A stretch of 64,000 nucleotides of DNA from NCBI GenBank assembly GCA_022870745.1, contig CP085323.1, positions 4,216,001-4,280,000 of the forward strand. The letters are read 5' to 3'. Positions 1-10,160 of the stretch are shown piece after piece (position 1 is the first letter of the stretch; every line of letters starts with the position of its first letter). A program made the position numbers and the translations under genes. The DNA comes from Silvibacterium acidisoli (GTDB taxonomy: Bacteria; Acidobacteriota; Terriglobia; Terriglobales; Acidobacteriaceae). The notes beneath the pieces were generated by a model. It did not search any database. It was not told where the DNA came from and saw nothing but the letters and a program-made list of their open reading frames with translations.

Positions 1-285
1 AACCGGCTTGCCGGTCTCGCGGTCCCAGACAATGGTCGTTTCACGCTGGTTGGTAATGCCGATGGCTGCGATATCGCGAGGCCGGAGCTGGGCGCGGCCC
101 AATACCTCGATCGCGCAACCGAGCTGCGAAGTCAGGATGTCGAAGGGGTCGTGCTCCACCCAGCCCGGTTTGGGATAAATCTGCCGGAATTCCTGGCGGG
201 CTTCCGCATGAACCTTACCGTCATGGGTGAAGAGGATGGCCCGCGAGCTGGTGGTTCCCTGGTCAAGCGCGAGGATGAAGGACAT
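1..285 (-). CDS. glpK: Glycerol kinase, N-terminal part (gene runs off the window)
   Basis: Only the first 95 codons are visible. The translation opens [19 protein letters not shown], the FGGY-kinase phosphate-1 motif with the DQGTTSSR signature of glycerol kinase, followed by the conserved stretches GWVEHDP and [13 protein letters not shown] that surround the glycerol-binding region. The enzyme phosphorylates glycerol with ATP in the cytoplasm, giving glycerol 3-phosphate. The ATG at 285 is the only start that preserves the N-terminal kinase motif. The gene is divergent from the RND efflux operon. The family call is certain; completeness of the gene cannot be judged. Confidence 0.95.
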   Translation of the reverse strand, partial: MSFILALDQGTTSSRAILFTHDGKVHAEARQEFRQIYPKPGWVEHDPFDILTSQLGCAIEVLGRAQLRPRDIAAIGITNQRETTIVWDRETGKPV

Positions 286-653
286 GAGTAGCTGTCTTAC
301 ATATTTGCAATGGAGATGGCAAGTGGCCCACAGGATTTAGGAGGCAGGCAGATTTCCAGACATCTATATAGCGCGGGTCTCCCATCTAAAACCCGCATGT
401 TGTCTCGCAGGGTGAGCTACAGTTTTTGGAATGATAACCTTATGGTGTTGTTACGAAACAATCTGAACCGCTCATCCGTCCAACTGCAAAAGGCCATCCG
501 ACTGGTATAGCTGACGCAGGTTGATGCCAACGCTGAATCCCTGTCCTGAGCCGAGCAGGCACCGCCTGACCGGACAAGATATTTTAAATTTTGTGAATTG
601 GCGCCGCGAAAGCGCGTCTTTACTAAAGCCTTCTGACGGTGCAAGACGACACA
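286..653. other. Divergent intergenic region between glpK and the RND operon
   Basis: About 370 bp without a convincing gene. It contains AT-rich patches (TATATA near 366-371, a TATTTTAAATTTTG stretch near 580-593) that could serve as -10 regions for the two divergent genes, but I could not pair either with a good -35 box. Short ORFs here have no ribosome-binding site or recognisable product. Confidence 0.5.
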
Positions 654-1913
654 ATGGAACAGAAACCGCCCGGTACACCCGTCCCCCCCGATCATCAACT
701 GCCTTCCTCTGTGGAAGCGCCTCCACCACCAAAGAAAAAGAGCCGGCAGTGGCTATGGATTGTTCTCCTGCTGGGTTTCGCTTTGATCCTCGTTCTGGTG
801 CTGCGTCACCATGGCGACTCGGAGAAACAGGCCGGCGGCAAGCAGGGCGGTGGCGGCAGGGGGCACGGCTTCCAGGGGCCGGTCACGCTGACTACAACGA
901 CCGCGAAAAAAGGCGATATCGGCGTTTATCTGGATGCCATCGGAACGGTCACGCCTGTCTATACCACCACGCTCTACAACCAGGTGACTGGCGTTATCAC
1001 GAAGGTCTATTACCGTGAAGGTCAGTCGGTGCGGAAGGGCGATCCGCTGGTGGAGATCGATCCCCGGCAGTATGCTGCGCAGGTAGACGTCGCGGCGGGA
1101 ACGCTCGAGCGCGACCAGGGCGTGCTGGCACAGGCGCAGATGGACCTTGAGCGCTACCAGGCTGCGTGGGCGAAGAACGCGATTCCCAAGCAGACGCTTG
1201 ACGACCAGGAAAAGCTCGTTCTGCAGGACCAGGGACTGGTGAAATCCGACCAGGGCACGCTCGAATACGACAAAGTGCAGCTGAGCTATACGCACATTGT
1301 TTCGCCGATCAACGGCAAGGTGGGCCTGCGTCTGGTTGACCCGGGCAACCTGGTGCAGTCGAGCGGTTCGACAGCTCTTGCCGTGGTTACTCAGATGAAT
1401 CCCATCACCGTGGTCTTCACCATCGCGCAGGATCATCTCAGCGACATCATTTCGCACATGCGCGGGACGGCGTTGACCGTCGATGCCTACGACCGGTCGC
1501 AGGAGAAGAAGCTCTCAACGGGCAAGCTGCTGGCTCTCGATAACCAGGTGGATACGACCACGGGCACCATCAAGTTGCGCGCGCAGTTCGACAACAGTAA
1601 AGAAGTCCTTTACCCGAACGAGTTCGTAAACACGCGCCTGCTGGTCGAAACCCAGCACAACATGACGCTGATTCCGTCGAATATCGTGCAGCACAACGGC
1701 GATGTGGCCTTCGTGTACGTGATCAAGGACGGCGTGGCCAAGATGCAGAAGGTCACCGAGGGCACGACGGACGCGGGACAGACAGCCGTGGAAGGCGTCG
1801 AGCCCGGCGATGTATTGGCTTCGAGCAGCTACGAGAAGCTGCAGGATGGCTCGAAGGTAGTCATCTCGAAGAAGCCTGTTCCCAAGAGCACAAGTGAGAG
1901 CGACGCACCGTGA
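654..1913 (+). CDS. RND efflux periplasmic adaptor subunit (MdtA/AcrA type)
   Basis: Membrane fusion protein of 419 residues bridging an inner-membrane RND pump to an outer-membrane channel. A proline/lysine-rich cytoplasmic leader is followed by one membrane anchor (about residues 33-50). A Gly-rich linker precedes the lipoyl/beta-barrel core, with IGTVTPVYTTTLYNQVTG and VDPGNLVQ matching the MdtA family. The frame is also open to a GTG at 639, but the ATG at 654 gives the more usual N terminus; no strong Shine-Dalgarno decides between them. The stop overlaps the GTG start of the first pump gene (GTGA), so the pair is translationally coupled. The role as third component of an MdtABC-like tripartite pump follows from the neighbours; the substrate is unknown. 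Confidence 0.93.
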   Translation: MEQKPPGTPVPPDHQLPSSVEAPPPPKKKSRQWLWIVLLLGFALILVLVLRHHGDSEKQAGGKQGGGGRGHGFQGPVTLTTTTAKKGDIGVYLDAIGTVTPVYTTTLYNQVTGVITKVYYREGQSVRKGDPLVEIDPRQYAAQVDVAAGTLERDQGVLAQAQMDLERYQAAWAKNAIPKQTLDDQEKLVLQDQGLVKSDQGTLEYDKVQLSYTHIVSPINGKVGLRLVDPGNLVQSSGSTALAVVTQMNPITVVFTIAQDHLSDIISHMRGTALTVDAYDRSQEKKLSTGKLLALDNQVDTTTGTIKLRAQFDNSKEVLYPNEFVNTRLLVETQHNMTLIPSNIVQHNGDVAFVYVIKDGVAKMQKVTEGTTDAGQTAVEGVEPGDVLASSSYEKLQDGSKVVISKKPVPKSTSESDAP

Positions 1914-4900
1914 GTCCGTCGCGCCCATTTATTCTGCGGCCGGTGGCAACCTCGTTGCTGATGGCCGCGATCCTGCTTGCCGGTCTGGTTGCCTTCACGC
2001 AGTTGCCTATCTCGGCGCTGCCTGAGGTCGACTACCCGACGATTCAGGTCCTCACGTTCTATCCGGGCGCGAGTCCTGAGGTCATGGCGCAGACCGTAAC
2101 GGCTCCGCTCGAACGCCAGTTCGGCGAAGTGCAGGGCCTGAGCCAGATGACCTCGACCAGCTCGGGCGGCACGTCGGTGATCGTGCTGCAGTTCAACCTG
2201 TCTGAGAATATCGACGTCGCCGAAGAAGAGGTGCAGGCCGCCATCAACGCCGGGCAGAGCTTCCTGCCATCGGTGCTGCCTACTCCTCCTGTTTACAGCA
2301 AGACCAATCCTGCAGACGCCCCGGTCCTGACGATGGCCATTACGTCAGACACGATGCCGCTTTCGCAGGTGGAAGATCTCGTCGATACGCGTCTGGCTCC
2401 GAAGATCTCGCAGCTCAGCGGCGTCGGTCTTGTAAGCATCAGCGGCGGGCAGAAGCCCGCGGTGCGCATCCAGGTGGACCCTGCCCAGCTCGCCTCCTAT
2501 GGCATCAACATGGAGGATGTGCGCACGGCCCTCACCGATGCCAGCACGAACACCGCGAAGGGCAACTTTGACGGCTCGCACCAGGATTTCCAGATCGATG
2601 CGAACGATCAGCTGCAGACCAGCGCCGACTACAAGAAGGTAGTCATTGCGTATCGCAATGGCGCACCTGTCTTCGTAAAAGATGTCGCCAACGTTGTCGA
2701 CGGTGTCGAGAACAGCAAGCAGGCTGCGTGGATGAACAACACGCCGGCTGTCGTCCTCAACGTACAGAGGCAGCCGGGCGCGAACACCATCAGCGTGGTC
2801 AAGAGCATCAAGAAGCTGATGCCGCAGCTGCAGGCGAACCTGCCCGCGGGCATCAAGGTCACCACGCTCACCGATCTTACGACCTCGATCCAGGCATCGG
2901 TCGACGACGTCGAGTTCGAACTGATGCTGACCATTGCGCTGGTCGTGATGGTGATCTTCCTCTTCCTGAGGAATATCTACGCCACCATCATTCCCAGCGT
3001 GGCCGCGCCGCTGTCACTGATCGGCACCTTCGCCGTGATGTACATGCTCGGCTACTCGCTCGACAACCTGTCGCTGATGGCATTGACCATCTCAACAGGT
3101 TTCGTCGTTGATGACGCGATCGTGATGATCGAGAACATCTCGCGTTATCTCGAAGAGGGCGATCCGCCGATGGAGGCCGCGCTCAAGGGCGCAGGGCAGA
3201 TCGGCTTCACCATCGTTTCGCTGACGGTTTCGCTGATCGCCGTGCTCATCCCCTTGCTTTTCATGGGCGATGTCGTGGGCCGTCTCTTCCGCGAGTTCGC
3301 AGTGACGCTGGCGGTAACGATCGTGATCTCGGCGGTGGTTTCGCTGACTCTTACGCCAATGATGTGCTCGCGCATTCTGCGGCACAATCCCGAAGCAACG
3401 CAGGGACGTTTCTACCGGGCTTCCGAGAACGTCTTCAATGCGATGATCCGCTTCTACGGGCGGACGCTCAGCTTCGTGCTTCGCTACCAGACGATCACGC
3501 TGCTGGTAGCGCTGGCAACGCTGGTGCTGACCGTTCTGATGTATATCGCGATCCCGAAGGGCTTCTTCCCGGTGCAGGATACCGGCGTGATCCAGGGTAT
3601 CTCGCAGGCTCCGCAGTCGATTTCCTTCCCGGCGATGGCTGATCTTCACAAGCAGCTTGCGAAGATTATCCTGGAAGATCCGGCGGTCGAGAGTCTCTCT
3701 TCCTTTATCGGCGCGGACGGTACCAACACCACGCTGAACAGCGGACGCTTCTCCATCAACCTTAAGCCGAAAGATCAGCGCGACCTCAGCGCCTCCGATG
3801 TGATTCGCAGGCTGCAGAGGAACCTCTCCGGCATAAAGGGGATAACCCTTTATATGCAGCCAGTGCAGAACATCACGGTAGACGATCGTGTAAGCCGCAC
3901 CCAGTATCAGTACTCGCTCGAAGACCCGGATATCAACGAACTGAACGAGTGGACCAACCGCTTCGTCGACAGACTAAAGAAGATCCCAGAACTTGAAGAC
4001 GTCGCGACCGACCAACAGACCGGAGCCAGCGCTGTCTCCCTGATGATCGACCGCATCACGGCATCGCGCCTCGGCGTCGCGCCTGCGACCGTGGACAACA
4101 CCCTGTATGACGCTTACGGCCAGCGCCAGATCAGCACGATGTACACGCAGTTGAACCAGTATCACGTGATCCTTGAAGCGAAGCCGCAGTTTCAGCAGGA
4201 TCCGGCGCAGTTGAACAAGCTGTTCATCCAGTCCGGTGCCTCGACAGGAACCAGCGGCCCCGGAGCCTCGACCTCCTTTGCTGCTTCTGGCTCTGCGTCG
4301 GCAGGCTCGAACGCAACGACCACTTCTGTGCAGTACACGCCGTCGTCTGACGTACTGACACCGCCGACCCGTGCGCTTTCCGGCACGAGTTCGTCTACGG
4401 CAAGTCCGACTCTCACCAGTTCTTCAGTGGGAGGTATCAACGCGGTGCCGCTCGGCGTCTTCGCGCAGATGTCGAAGACGACGGAAGCTCTCTCGATTGC
4501 ACACCAGGGCCAGTTCCCAGCGGTGACGGTGTCGTTCAACCTTGCTCCGGGCGCATCGCTCGGAACAGCGATCGATGAGATCACCAAGGTCCAGAAGGAT
4601 ATCCACTTCCCGCCAAGCCTGCAGGCAGACTTCCAGGGAACTGCCGCCTCGTTCCGCAACTCGCAGTCGAACGAAGCAATCCTGATTCTGGCCGCTCTGG
4701 TCACGGTGTACATCGTGCTCGGTGTGCTTTATGAGAGCTTCATTCACCCGATCACGATTCTTTCCACGCTGCCTTCGGCCGGTGTGGGAGCGCTGCTCGC
4801 GCTCATGCTCTTCCACCAGGATCTGAGCGTGGTGGCCATCATCGGCATCATCCTGCTGATCGGTATCGTGAAGAAGAACGGTATCATGATCGTCGACTTC

Positions 4901-5224
4901 GCGCTCGAAGCCGAGCGCGATCACGGGAAGACCTCGACCGAGGCGATCTACGAGGCCAGCCTGCTGCGCTTCCGCCCGATCATGATGACCACCATGGCGG
5001 CGCTGCTGGGCGGCGTGCCTCTGGCGCTGGGCAATGGCATCGGTTCGGAGCTGCGCCGTCCGCTGGGTATTTCGATGGTCGGCGGTCTGCTGCTGAGCCA
5101 AATCCTGACCCTTTACACGACTCCGGTTATCTACATCTTCTTCGATAACCTGGGCCGCAGAATCTCCGGCAAGCCGGTGGATCGCAGCCTGCCGCCGAAA
5201 GTGGAGGATGTTCACCACCCATGA
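1910..5224 (+). CDS. RND multidrug efflux transporter, MdtB-like (HAE1 family)
   Basis: Inner-membrane proton-driven pump of 1104 residues. It opens SRPFILRPVATSLLMAAILL (first transmembrane helix) and carries the TM4 proton-relay pair D401-D402 in STGFVVDDAIVMIEN; the second half repeats the fold with GIVKKNGIMIVDFA. It starts at a GTG overlapping the adaptor stop. It is about 65 residues longer than typical MdtB proteins because of a Ser/Thr/Gly-rich insertion at about residues 775-843 (DNA 4231-4437), in the second large periplasmic region where the downstream paralogue has only a short turn. The stop overlaps the ATG of the next pump (ATGA). Two dissimilar pumps in a row are the hallmark of MdtB/MdtC heteromultimeric systems. 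Confidence 0.95.
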   Translation: MSPSRPFILRPVATSLLMAAILLAGLVAFTQLPISALPEVDYPTIQVLTFYPGASPEVMAQTVTAPLERQFGEVQGLSQMTSTSSGGTSVIVLQFNLSENIDVAEEEVQAAINAGQSFLPSVLPTPPVYSKTNPADAPVLTMAITSDTMPLSQVEDLVDTRLAPKISQLSGVGLVSISGGQKPAVRIQVDPAQLASYGINMEDVRTALTDASTNTAKGNFDGSHQDFQIDANDQLQTSADYKKVVIAYRNGAPVFVKDVANVVDGVENSKQAAWMNNTPAVVLNVQRQPGANTISVVKSIKKLMPQLQANLPAGIKVTTLTDLTTSIQASVDDVEFELMLTIALVVMVIFLFLRNIYATIIPSVAAPLSLIGTFAVMYMLGYSLDNLSLMALTISTGFVVDDAIVMIENISRYLEEGDPPMEAALKGAGQIGFTIVSLTVSLIAVLIPLLFMGDVVGRLFREFAVTLAVTIVISAVVSLTLTPMMCSRILRHNPEATQGRFYRASENVFNAMIRFYGRTLSFVLRYQTITLLVALATLVLTVLMYIAIPKGFFPVQDTGVIQGISQAPQSISFPAMADLHKQLAKIILEDPAVESLSSFIGADGTNTTLNSGRFSINLKPKDQRDLSASDVIRRLQRNLSGIKGITLYMQPVQNITVDDRVSRTQYQYSLEDPDINELNEWTNRFVDRLKKIPELEDVATDQQTGASAVSLMIDRITASRLGVAPATVDNTLYDAYGQRQISTMYTQLNQYHVILEAKPQFQQDPAQLNKLFIQSGASTGTSGPGASTSFAASGSASAGSNATTTSVQYTPSSDVLTPPTRALSGTSSSTASPTLTSSSVGGINAVPLGVFAQMSKTTEALSIAHQGQFPAVTVSFNLAPGASLGTAIDEITKVQKDIHFPPSLQADFQGTAASFRNSQSNEAILILAALVTVYIVLGVLYESFIHPITILSTLPSAGVGALLALMLFHQDLSVVAIIGIILLIGIVKKNGIMIVDFALEAERDHGKTSTEAIYEASLLRFRPIMMTTMAALLGGVPLALGNGIGSELRRPLGISMVGGLLLSQILTLYTTPVIYIFFDNLGRRISGKPVDRSLPPKVEDVHHP

Positions 5225-8200
5225 ACATCTCCGCCCCATTCATTCGACGCCCCGTAGCCACCACGCTGCTGACCATTGCCGTGGCGATTGCGGGCGCGGT
5301 CGGATTTACCGTGTTGCCGGTTTCACCGCTGCCGCAGGTGGATTTCCCCACCATCTCGGTGCAGGCGTCGCTGTCGGGCGCCAGCGCGGAGATCATGGCT
5401 TCCTCGGTTGCCACGCCGCTTGAGCGCCAGTTCGGCCATATCGCCGGCGTGACGGAGATGACCTCGTCGAGCCAGCTCGGCAGCGTCAGCATCAATATTC
5501 AGTTCGATCTGAACCGCAACATCGACGCCGCGGCGCGCGACGTCGAAGCCGCCATCAACGCGGCGCGCAGCTACCTGCCCACCAATTTGCCGGGCAATCC
5601 GACTTACCGCAAGGTCAACCCGGCCGATGCGCCGATCATGATCATCGGCCTCACCTCCGATGTATATGACCGCGCCAAGCTGTACGACGAAGCCTCGACG
5701 GTGATGGAGCAGAAGCTCTCGCAGGTGCAGGGCGTCGGCCAGGTGGTCGTCGGCGGCGGCGCGCAGCCCTCGGTGCGTGTCGAGGTCAATCCCACGCTGC
5801 TGAACAGCATGGGCCTGACGCTGTCGAGCATTCAGTCGATTCTCAGCGTACAGAACTCAGATCTTGCACGTGGACAGATCTCCGACGGCAAGCACAGCTA
5901 CGACATCATCACGAATGGCCAGATGCGCCATGCCGACCAGTATGCGCCGCTTATCGTCGGCTATCACAACGGCCATGCTGTGCGTCTCTCCGATGTTGCC
6001 GAGGTCATCGACTCCACTTCAGACGTGCGCAATGCCGGATATCTGAATGGAAAGATTTCGATCCCGATCATCATCTTCCGCCAGCCGGGCGCGAACATCA
6101 TTCAGACGGTTGACCGTATCCGTGCGTCGCTGCCGTTCCTGAAGGCGACGATCCCGCAGGGAATCGAGATGACCGTGGTGATGGACCGCACCACGACCAT
6201 CCGCGCCTCGGTTACGGACGTCGAGCGATCGCTGATTATCTCGATCGTGCTGGTGATCTTCGTCGTCTTTATCTTCCTGCGCTCACCGCGTGCGACGTTG
6301 ATTCCGAGTGTTGCCGTTCCCGTATCGCTGATCGGTACGTTTGCCGTGATGTACCTGCTCGGCTTCAGCCTCGACAACCTGTCGCTGATGGCGCTGACCA
6401 TCTCGACCGGCTTCGTGGTGGATGACGCGATCGTGGTGATGGAGAACATCACGCGCCACCTGGAAGACGGCATGAAGCCGTTTCCCGCGGCGCTGAAGGG
6501 TGCAAAGGAGATCGGTTTTACCGTCTTCTCCATCAGCGTGTCGCTGGTGGCGGTGTTCATTCCCATTCTGATGATGGGCGGCATCGTCGGCAGGCTTTTC
6601 CGCGAGTTTGCCGTGACGCTTTCGACCGCGATCCTGGTATCGATGGTCATTTCGCTGACCACCACGCCTATGATGTGCGCGCATCTGCTGAAGGCGCACG
6701 ACAATGAACGGCATGGGCGCCTTTACCAGTGGAGCGAAAAGTTCTTCGACGGCATGCTCTTCGGCTATCGCAAGAGCCTGGAGTGGGTGCTTGAGAATCC
6801 GGGCCTCGTGCTCGTCATTCTCTTCATGGTGGTTGCGCTGAACGTGGTGCTGATTGCGAAGATTCCGAAAGGCTTCTTCCCGCAGCAGGATACGGGTGCG
6901 CTTGTCGGTGGCATTCAGGGCCCGCAGGACGCCTCTTTCCCGATCATGGATAAGTCCATCAAAGCGCTCGTCGGGGTGGTGAAGAAAGATCCGGCGGTCG
7001 CCAACGTGATCGGTTACGTTGGCAAAGGCAACGGCGGCTTCATGTATGTCGCCCTCAAGCCGCTGGACCAGAGAAAGATCGGGGCTGCAGAAGTTATCAA
7101 TAGACTGCGACCCAAGATGAACCGTCTGCCCGTTGCCCAGGCCTTTCTGCAGGCAGCGCAGGATATCCGCATCGGCGGCCGCGGCAGCAACGCGCTGTAC
7201 CAGTACACACTGCAGGGAGATAGCTTCAGCGATCTCGCTCACTGGGGACCGATTCTTCTGGCGGAGATGAAGAAGCTCCCGGGCCTGCAGGACGTGAACA
7301 CCGACATGCAGAATGGCGGCCTGAGCGAATACCTGGACTACGACCGTGCCACGGCGGCGCGTCTCGGTATTACGACGACCGGTATCAACTCTGCGCTGTA
7401 CTCGGCCTTTGGGCAGGAGCAGGTGTCGCTGATCTATACCGAGTTGAACCAGTACTACGTGGTGATGGAAGTCGCACCGCCGTACTGGCAGACCCCGGAG
7501 GGTCTGAAAGACATCTATCTCAACACGGCAGGCACGCCGACAGGCACAATTCCGCTGGCCGCAATTACAAAAGCAGAGCAGACGACAACTCCTTTGCAGT
7601 TAGCGCATACCGGCCTGTTTCCATCCACGACGATCTCGTTCAACCTTGCCCCGAATGTTTCGCTGAGCCAGGCTACGGAGCGTATCCAGGAGATGCAGGA
7701 CAAACTGGGAACGCCGCAGAGCATTCACGGTCAGTTCTCGGGAACGCTACAGGCATTTCAGCAATCGCTCAGTACTGAGCCAATGCTGATTCTCACGGCT
7801 CTGCTGGCGGTCTACATCGTGCTTGGCATCCTGTACGAGAGCCTGGTGCATCCGCTTACGATTCTTTCGACTCTGCCTTCGGCCAGTGTCGGCGCGGTGC
7901 TGGCGCTGATGCTGTTCGGGGTCGACCTGAATGTGATCTCGATCATCGGCATCATCCTTCTTATCGGTATCGTGAAGAAGAACGCCATTATGATGATCGA
8001 CTTTGCCCTGCAGGCAGAGCGCGAGCAGGGAATGACGACGGATAAGGCGATTTTTGAGGCTTGCATGCTGCGCTTCCGCCCGATTCTAATGACGACCATG
8101 GCGGCTCTGTTCGGTGCGCTGCCTCTGGCCTTTGGAACGGGAACGGGGTCGGAGCTGCGCAGGCCACTTGGCATCACGATTGTCGGCGGCCTCATTATGA

Positions 8201-8319
8201 GCCAGCTGCTGACGCTTTACACGACGCCGGTCGTTTACCTCTTCCTTGATCGCCTGCGCCTGCGTGTGATGGGCAAGCATCATGACACCTTCCATCCGGC
8301 GACGGGGGACCTTGGATGA
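5221..8319 (+). CDS. RND multidrug efflux transporter, MdtC-like (HAE1 family)
   Basis: Second RND subunit, 1032 residues, of ordinary length for the family. It begins SAPFIRRPVATTLLTIAVAI, has the TM4 aspartate pair D401-D402 in STGFVVDDAIVVMENI, and a C-terminal half with GIVKKNAIMMIDFALQAERE. The ATG overlaps the stop of the MdtB-like gene and the end overlaps the extended reading frame of the TolC-like gene. By analogy with MdtABC (established family knowledge) it should assemble with the preceding pump into one heterotrimer. Both copies keep the proton-relay aspartates, so both look catalytically competent. Confidence 0.95.
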   Translation: MNISAPFIRRPVATTLLTIAVAIAGAVGFTVLPVSPLPQVDFPTISVQASLSGASAEIMASSVATPLERQFGHIAGVTEMTSSSQLGSVSINIQFDLNRNIDAAARDVEAAINAARSYLPTNLPGNPTYRKVNPADAPIMIIGLTSDVYDRAKLYDEASTVMEQKLSQVQGVGQVVVGGGAQPSVRVEVNPTLLNSMGLTLSSIQSILSVQNSDLARGQISDGKHSYDIITNGQMRHADQYAPLIVGYHNGHAVRLSDVAEVIDSTSDVRNAGYLNGKISIPIIIFRQPGANIIQTVDRIRASLPFLKATIPQGIEMTVVMDRTTTIRASVTDVERSLIISIVLVIFVVFIFLRSPRATLIPSVAVPVSLIGTFAVMYLLGFSLDNLSLMALTISTGFVVDDAIVVMENITRHLEDGMKPFPAALKGAKEIGFTVFSISVSLVAVFIPILMMGGIVGRLFREFAVTLSTAILVSMVISLTTTPMMCAHLLKAHDNERHGRLYQWSEKFFDGMLFGYRKSLEWVLENPGLVLVILFMVVALNVVLIAKIPKGFFPQQDTGALVGGIQGPQDASFPIMDKSIKALVGVVKKDPAVANVIGYVGKGNGGFMYVALKPLDQRKIGAAEVINRLRPKMNRLPVAQAFLQAAQDIRIGGRGSNALYQYTLQGDSFSDLAHWGPILLAEMKKLPGLQDVNTDMQNGGLSEYLDYDRATAARLGITTTGINSALYSAFGQEQVSLIYTELNQYYVVMEVAPPYWQTPEGLKDIYLNTAGTPTGTIPLAAITKAEQTTTPLQLAHTGLFPSTTISFNLAPNVSLSQATERIQEMQDKLGTPQSIHGQFSGTLQAFQQSLSTEPMLILTALLAVYIVLGILYESLVHPLTILSTLPSASVGAVLALMLFGVDLNVISIIGIILLIGIVKKNAIMMIDFALQAEREQGMTTDKAIFEACMLRFRPILMTTMAALFGALPLAFGTGTGSELRRPLGITIVGGLIMSQLLTLYTTPVVYLFLDRLRLRVMGKHHDTFHPATGDLG

Positions 8320-8354
8320 TGGACGCGGCTACTGATCGAAACGGAAAGCTCTGT

Positions 8355-9869
8355 ATGAAGCGAACGAAACAACAAGCGGCATCGGCCTTTTGCCTGGGAC
8401 TTGTGGCTTTGCTGGCCGGGTGCAATGTCGGGCCCAAATATCGTCCTCCCTCGGCGCCCGCCCCGGTGGCTCCCGCCTACAAGGAAACGCCTGCCAATTT
8501 TCAGGATGCTGACGGCTGGAAGGTGGCCAACCCCAACGACGCGATGCTGCGCGGCAAATGGTGGGAGATTTACAACGAGCCTGAACTCAATTCGCTCGAA
8601 GAACAGCTCAACATCAACAACCAGAACATCAAGGTCTACTTCGAGAATTACATGGCCGCCCGCGCCATGACTCGCCAAGCTAAGGCTCAGTACTGGCCTA
8701 CAGTAACGACGAACCCCTCCTGGCAGCGTTCGCGCTCTTCGGCGAACCTGACAAACTCCTCCAACGCAAATACCGGCCAGCAGAGCACGACCTGGGCCTT
8801 TCCATTTGACGTTTCCTGGGAGCCGGATTTCTTCGGCAAGATCCGCAATGAAGTACGTGAAGCCGAATATGCCGCGCAGGTAAGCGCCGCGGACCTGGCA
8901 AATGAGCAGCTCGTCGAGCAGGCATCTCTGGCCGAATACTATTTCGAGCTTCGCGGGCAGGACGCGTTGCAGAAAATCCTCGACGACACCGTCGAAGCGG
9001 ACAAGAAGGCCCTCGAGTATAACCAGAATCAGTACGACACCGGTGTCGGCGATTACATCTCCGTCGTTGAGGCGAAGACAACCCTGCAGACGGCCGAGTC
9101 GCAGTCCCTGAACCTTGGCGTGTCGCGTGCGCAGTATGAGCACGCCATCGCGATGCTTATCGGAAAGCCGGCGACAGACTTCAAGCTCGCAGTAGAGCCC
9201 AAGCTGATCAAGCCTCCCGCAGTCCCAGTTGGCGTGCCTTCAAAACTGTTGGAGCGCCGCCCGGACGTTGCGGCAGCAGAACGAACGGTCGCAGAAGACA
9301 ACGCTACCATTGGCATCGGCTACGGAGCCTTTTTCCCCGATGTCACGCTGTCGGCTACCGGAGGTTTCGAGGCTTCGCAGTTCCAGCACTGGTTCGACTG
9401 GCCGAGCCGCCTCTGGTCGATCGGTCCTTCGATCTCGCAGACAATCTTCAACGGCGGGCTGTATCGCGCCGAGCTGAACCAGTACGTCGCGACCTATAAC
9501 GCCAACGTTGCCACCTACCGGCAGACGACCCTGACCGCTTTCCAGCAGGTTGAGGACTATCTTGCGGCGACCAGCATCCTGTCGAACCAGATCCTCAAGC
9601 AGCAGCAGGCGGTCGATTCTTCGAAGCAGTATCTCGACCTCGAGATGCAGCGCTACCAGATGGGCATCGATCCCTATCTCGATGTGACTGTCGCGCAGAC
9701 CACCCTTCTGAGCAATCAGCAGACGCTTGCGACCCTGCAGGTACAGGTCGCGACGGCGTCGGTGGAACTGGTGCAGGCGCTTGGCGGCGGATGGGATCGC
9801 GCGGATCTTCCTACTCCGCAGCAGACCGCTGTGAAGCCTAAGAAGGGCGAGTACAGCTACGAGAGATAA
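8355..9869 (+). CDS. Outer-membrane efflux channel lipoprotein (TolC/NodT family)
   Basis: Outer-membrane factor of 504 residues that completes the tripartite pump. I choose the ATG at 8355: it gives the lipoprotein signal MKRTKQQAASAFCLGLVALLAGC with lipobox LAGC, and GGAAAG lies just upstream. The frame extends back to 8316, overlapping the pump gene, but that start would put 13 polar residues before the signal. The mature protein begins NVGPKYRPP, the NodT-type N terminus, and contains two OEP repeats with ERRPDVAAAER between them. It is the last gene of the operon, followed by a hairpin terminator at 9871-9908. Confidence 0.94.
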   Translation: MKRTKQQAASAFCLGLVALLAGCNVGPKYRPPSAPAPVAPAYKETPANFQDADGWKVANPNDAMLRGKWWEIYNEPELNSLEEQLNINNQNIKVYFENYMAARAMTRQAKAQYWPTVTTNPSWQRSRSSANLTNSSNANTGQQSTTWAFPFDVSWEPDFFGKIRNEVREAEYAAQVSAADLANEQLVEQASLAEYYFELRGQDALQKILDDTVEADKKALEYNQNQYDTGVGDYISVVEAKTTLQTAESQSLNLGVSRAQYEHAIAMLIGKPATDFKLAVEPKLIKPPAVPVGVPSKLLERRPDVAAAERTVAEDNATIGIGYGAFFPDVTLSATGGFEASQFQHWFDWPSRLWSIGPSISQTIFNGGLYRAELNQYVATYNANVATYRQTTLTAFQQVEDYLAATSILSNQILKQQQAVDSSKQYLDLEMQRYQMGIDPYLDVTVAQTTLLSNQQTLATLQVQVATASVELVQALGGGWDRADLPTPQQTAVKPKKGEYSYER

Positions 9870-9870
9870 A

Positions 9871-9908
9871 GACAGCCCCGCATCTCGTGCTTGGGATGCG
9901 GGACTGTC
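9871..9908. terminator. Bidirectional hairpin terminator after the RND operon
   Basis: Inverted repeat GACAGCCCCGCATC / GATGCGGGACTGTC with a short loop, in the 42-bp gap between two convergent genes. On the minus strand the stem is followed by TTTAT. One near-central mismatch is present in the stem. Confidence 0.75.
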
Positions 9909-9911
9909 TGC

Positions 9912-10160
9912 TTAATTAGCTGAGGATGGGCGGTTGAAGTCCGGCCGCGAAGGCGAGCACGCATCTTCAAGCCAGCGGCTCACATAGAGGCTGGCATGAG
10001 CTTCACCGCAATAATGACGAGTACCCGGTTGTGACGCGGCTTCGTTATCCCACCTGCGGATCTTCAACTCATCGCTGTTGCACTGAATCATGAACCAGTG
10101 CACTGGATTGGAACTTTCGGTTCCGCAGATCTCACATTGAAATCGCGTAACAGCGGACAT
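9912..10160 (-). CDS. Small cysteine-rich protein of unknown function, possible zinc-binding
   Basis: An 82-residue protein starting MSAVTRFQCEICGTESS. The start at 10160 is chosen because AGAAAGG lies at the right distance upstream; the frame is open further to 10268 without a better site. CEIC near the N terminus and HYCGEAH near the middle suggest a Cys/His metal site (a zinc-ribbon-like arrangement; inference). I do not recognise a named family. It is convergent with the efflux operon and probably monocistronic. Confidence 0.7.
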   Translation of the reverse strand: MSAVTRFQCEICGTESSNPVHWFMIQCNSDELKIRRWDNEAASQPGTRHYCGEAHASLYVSRWLEDACSPSRPDFNRPSSAN

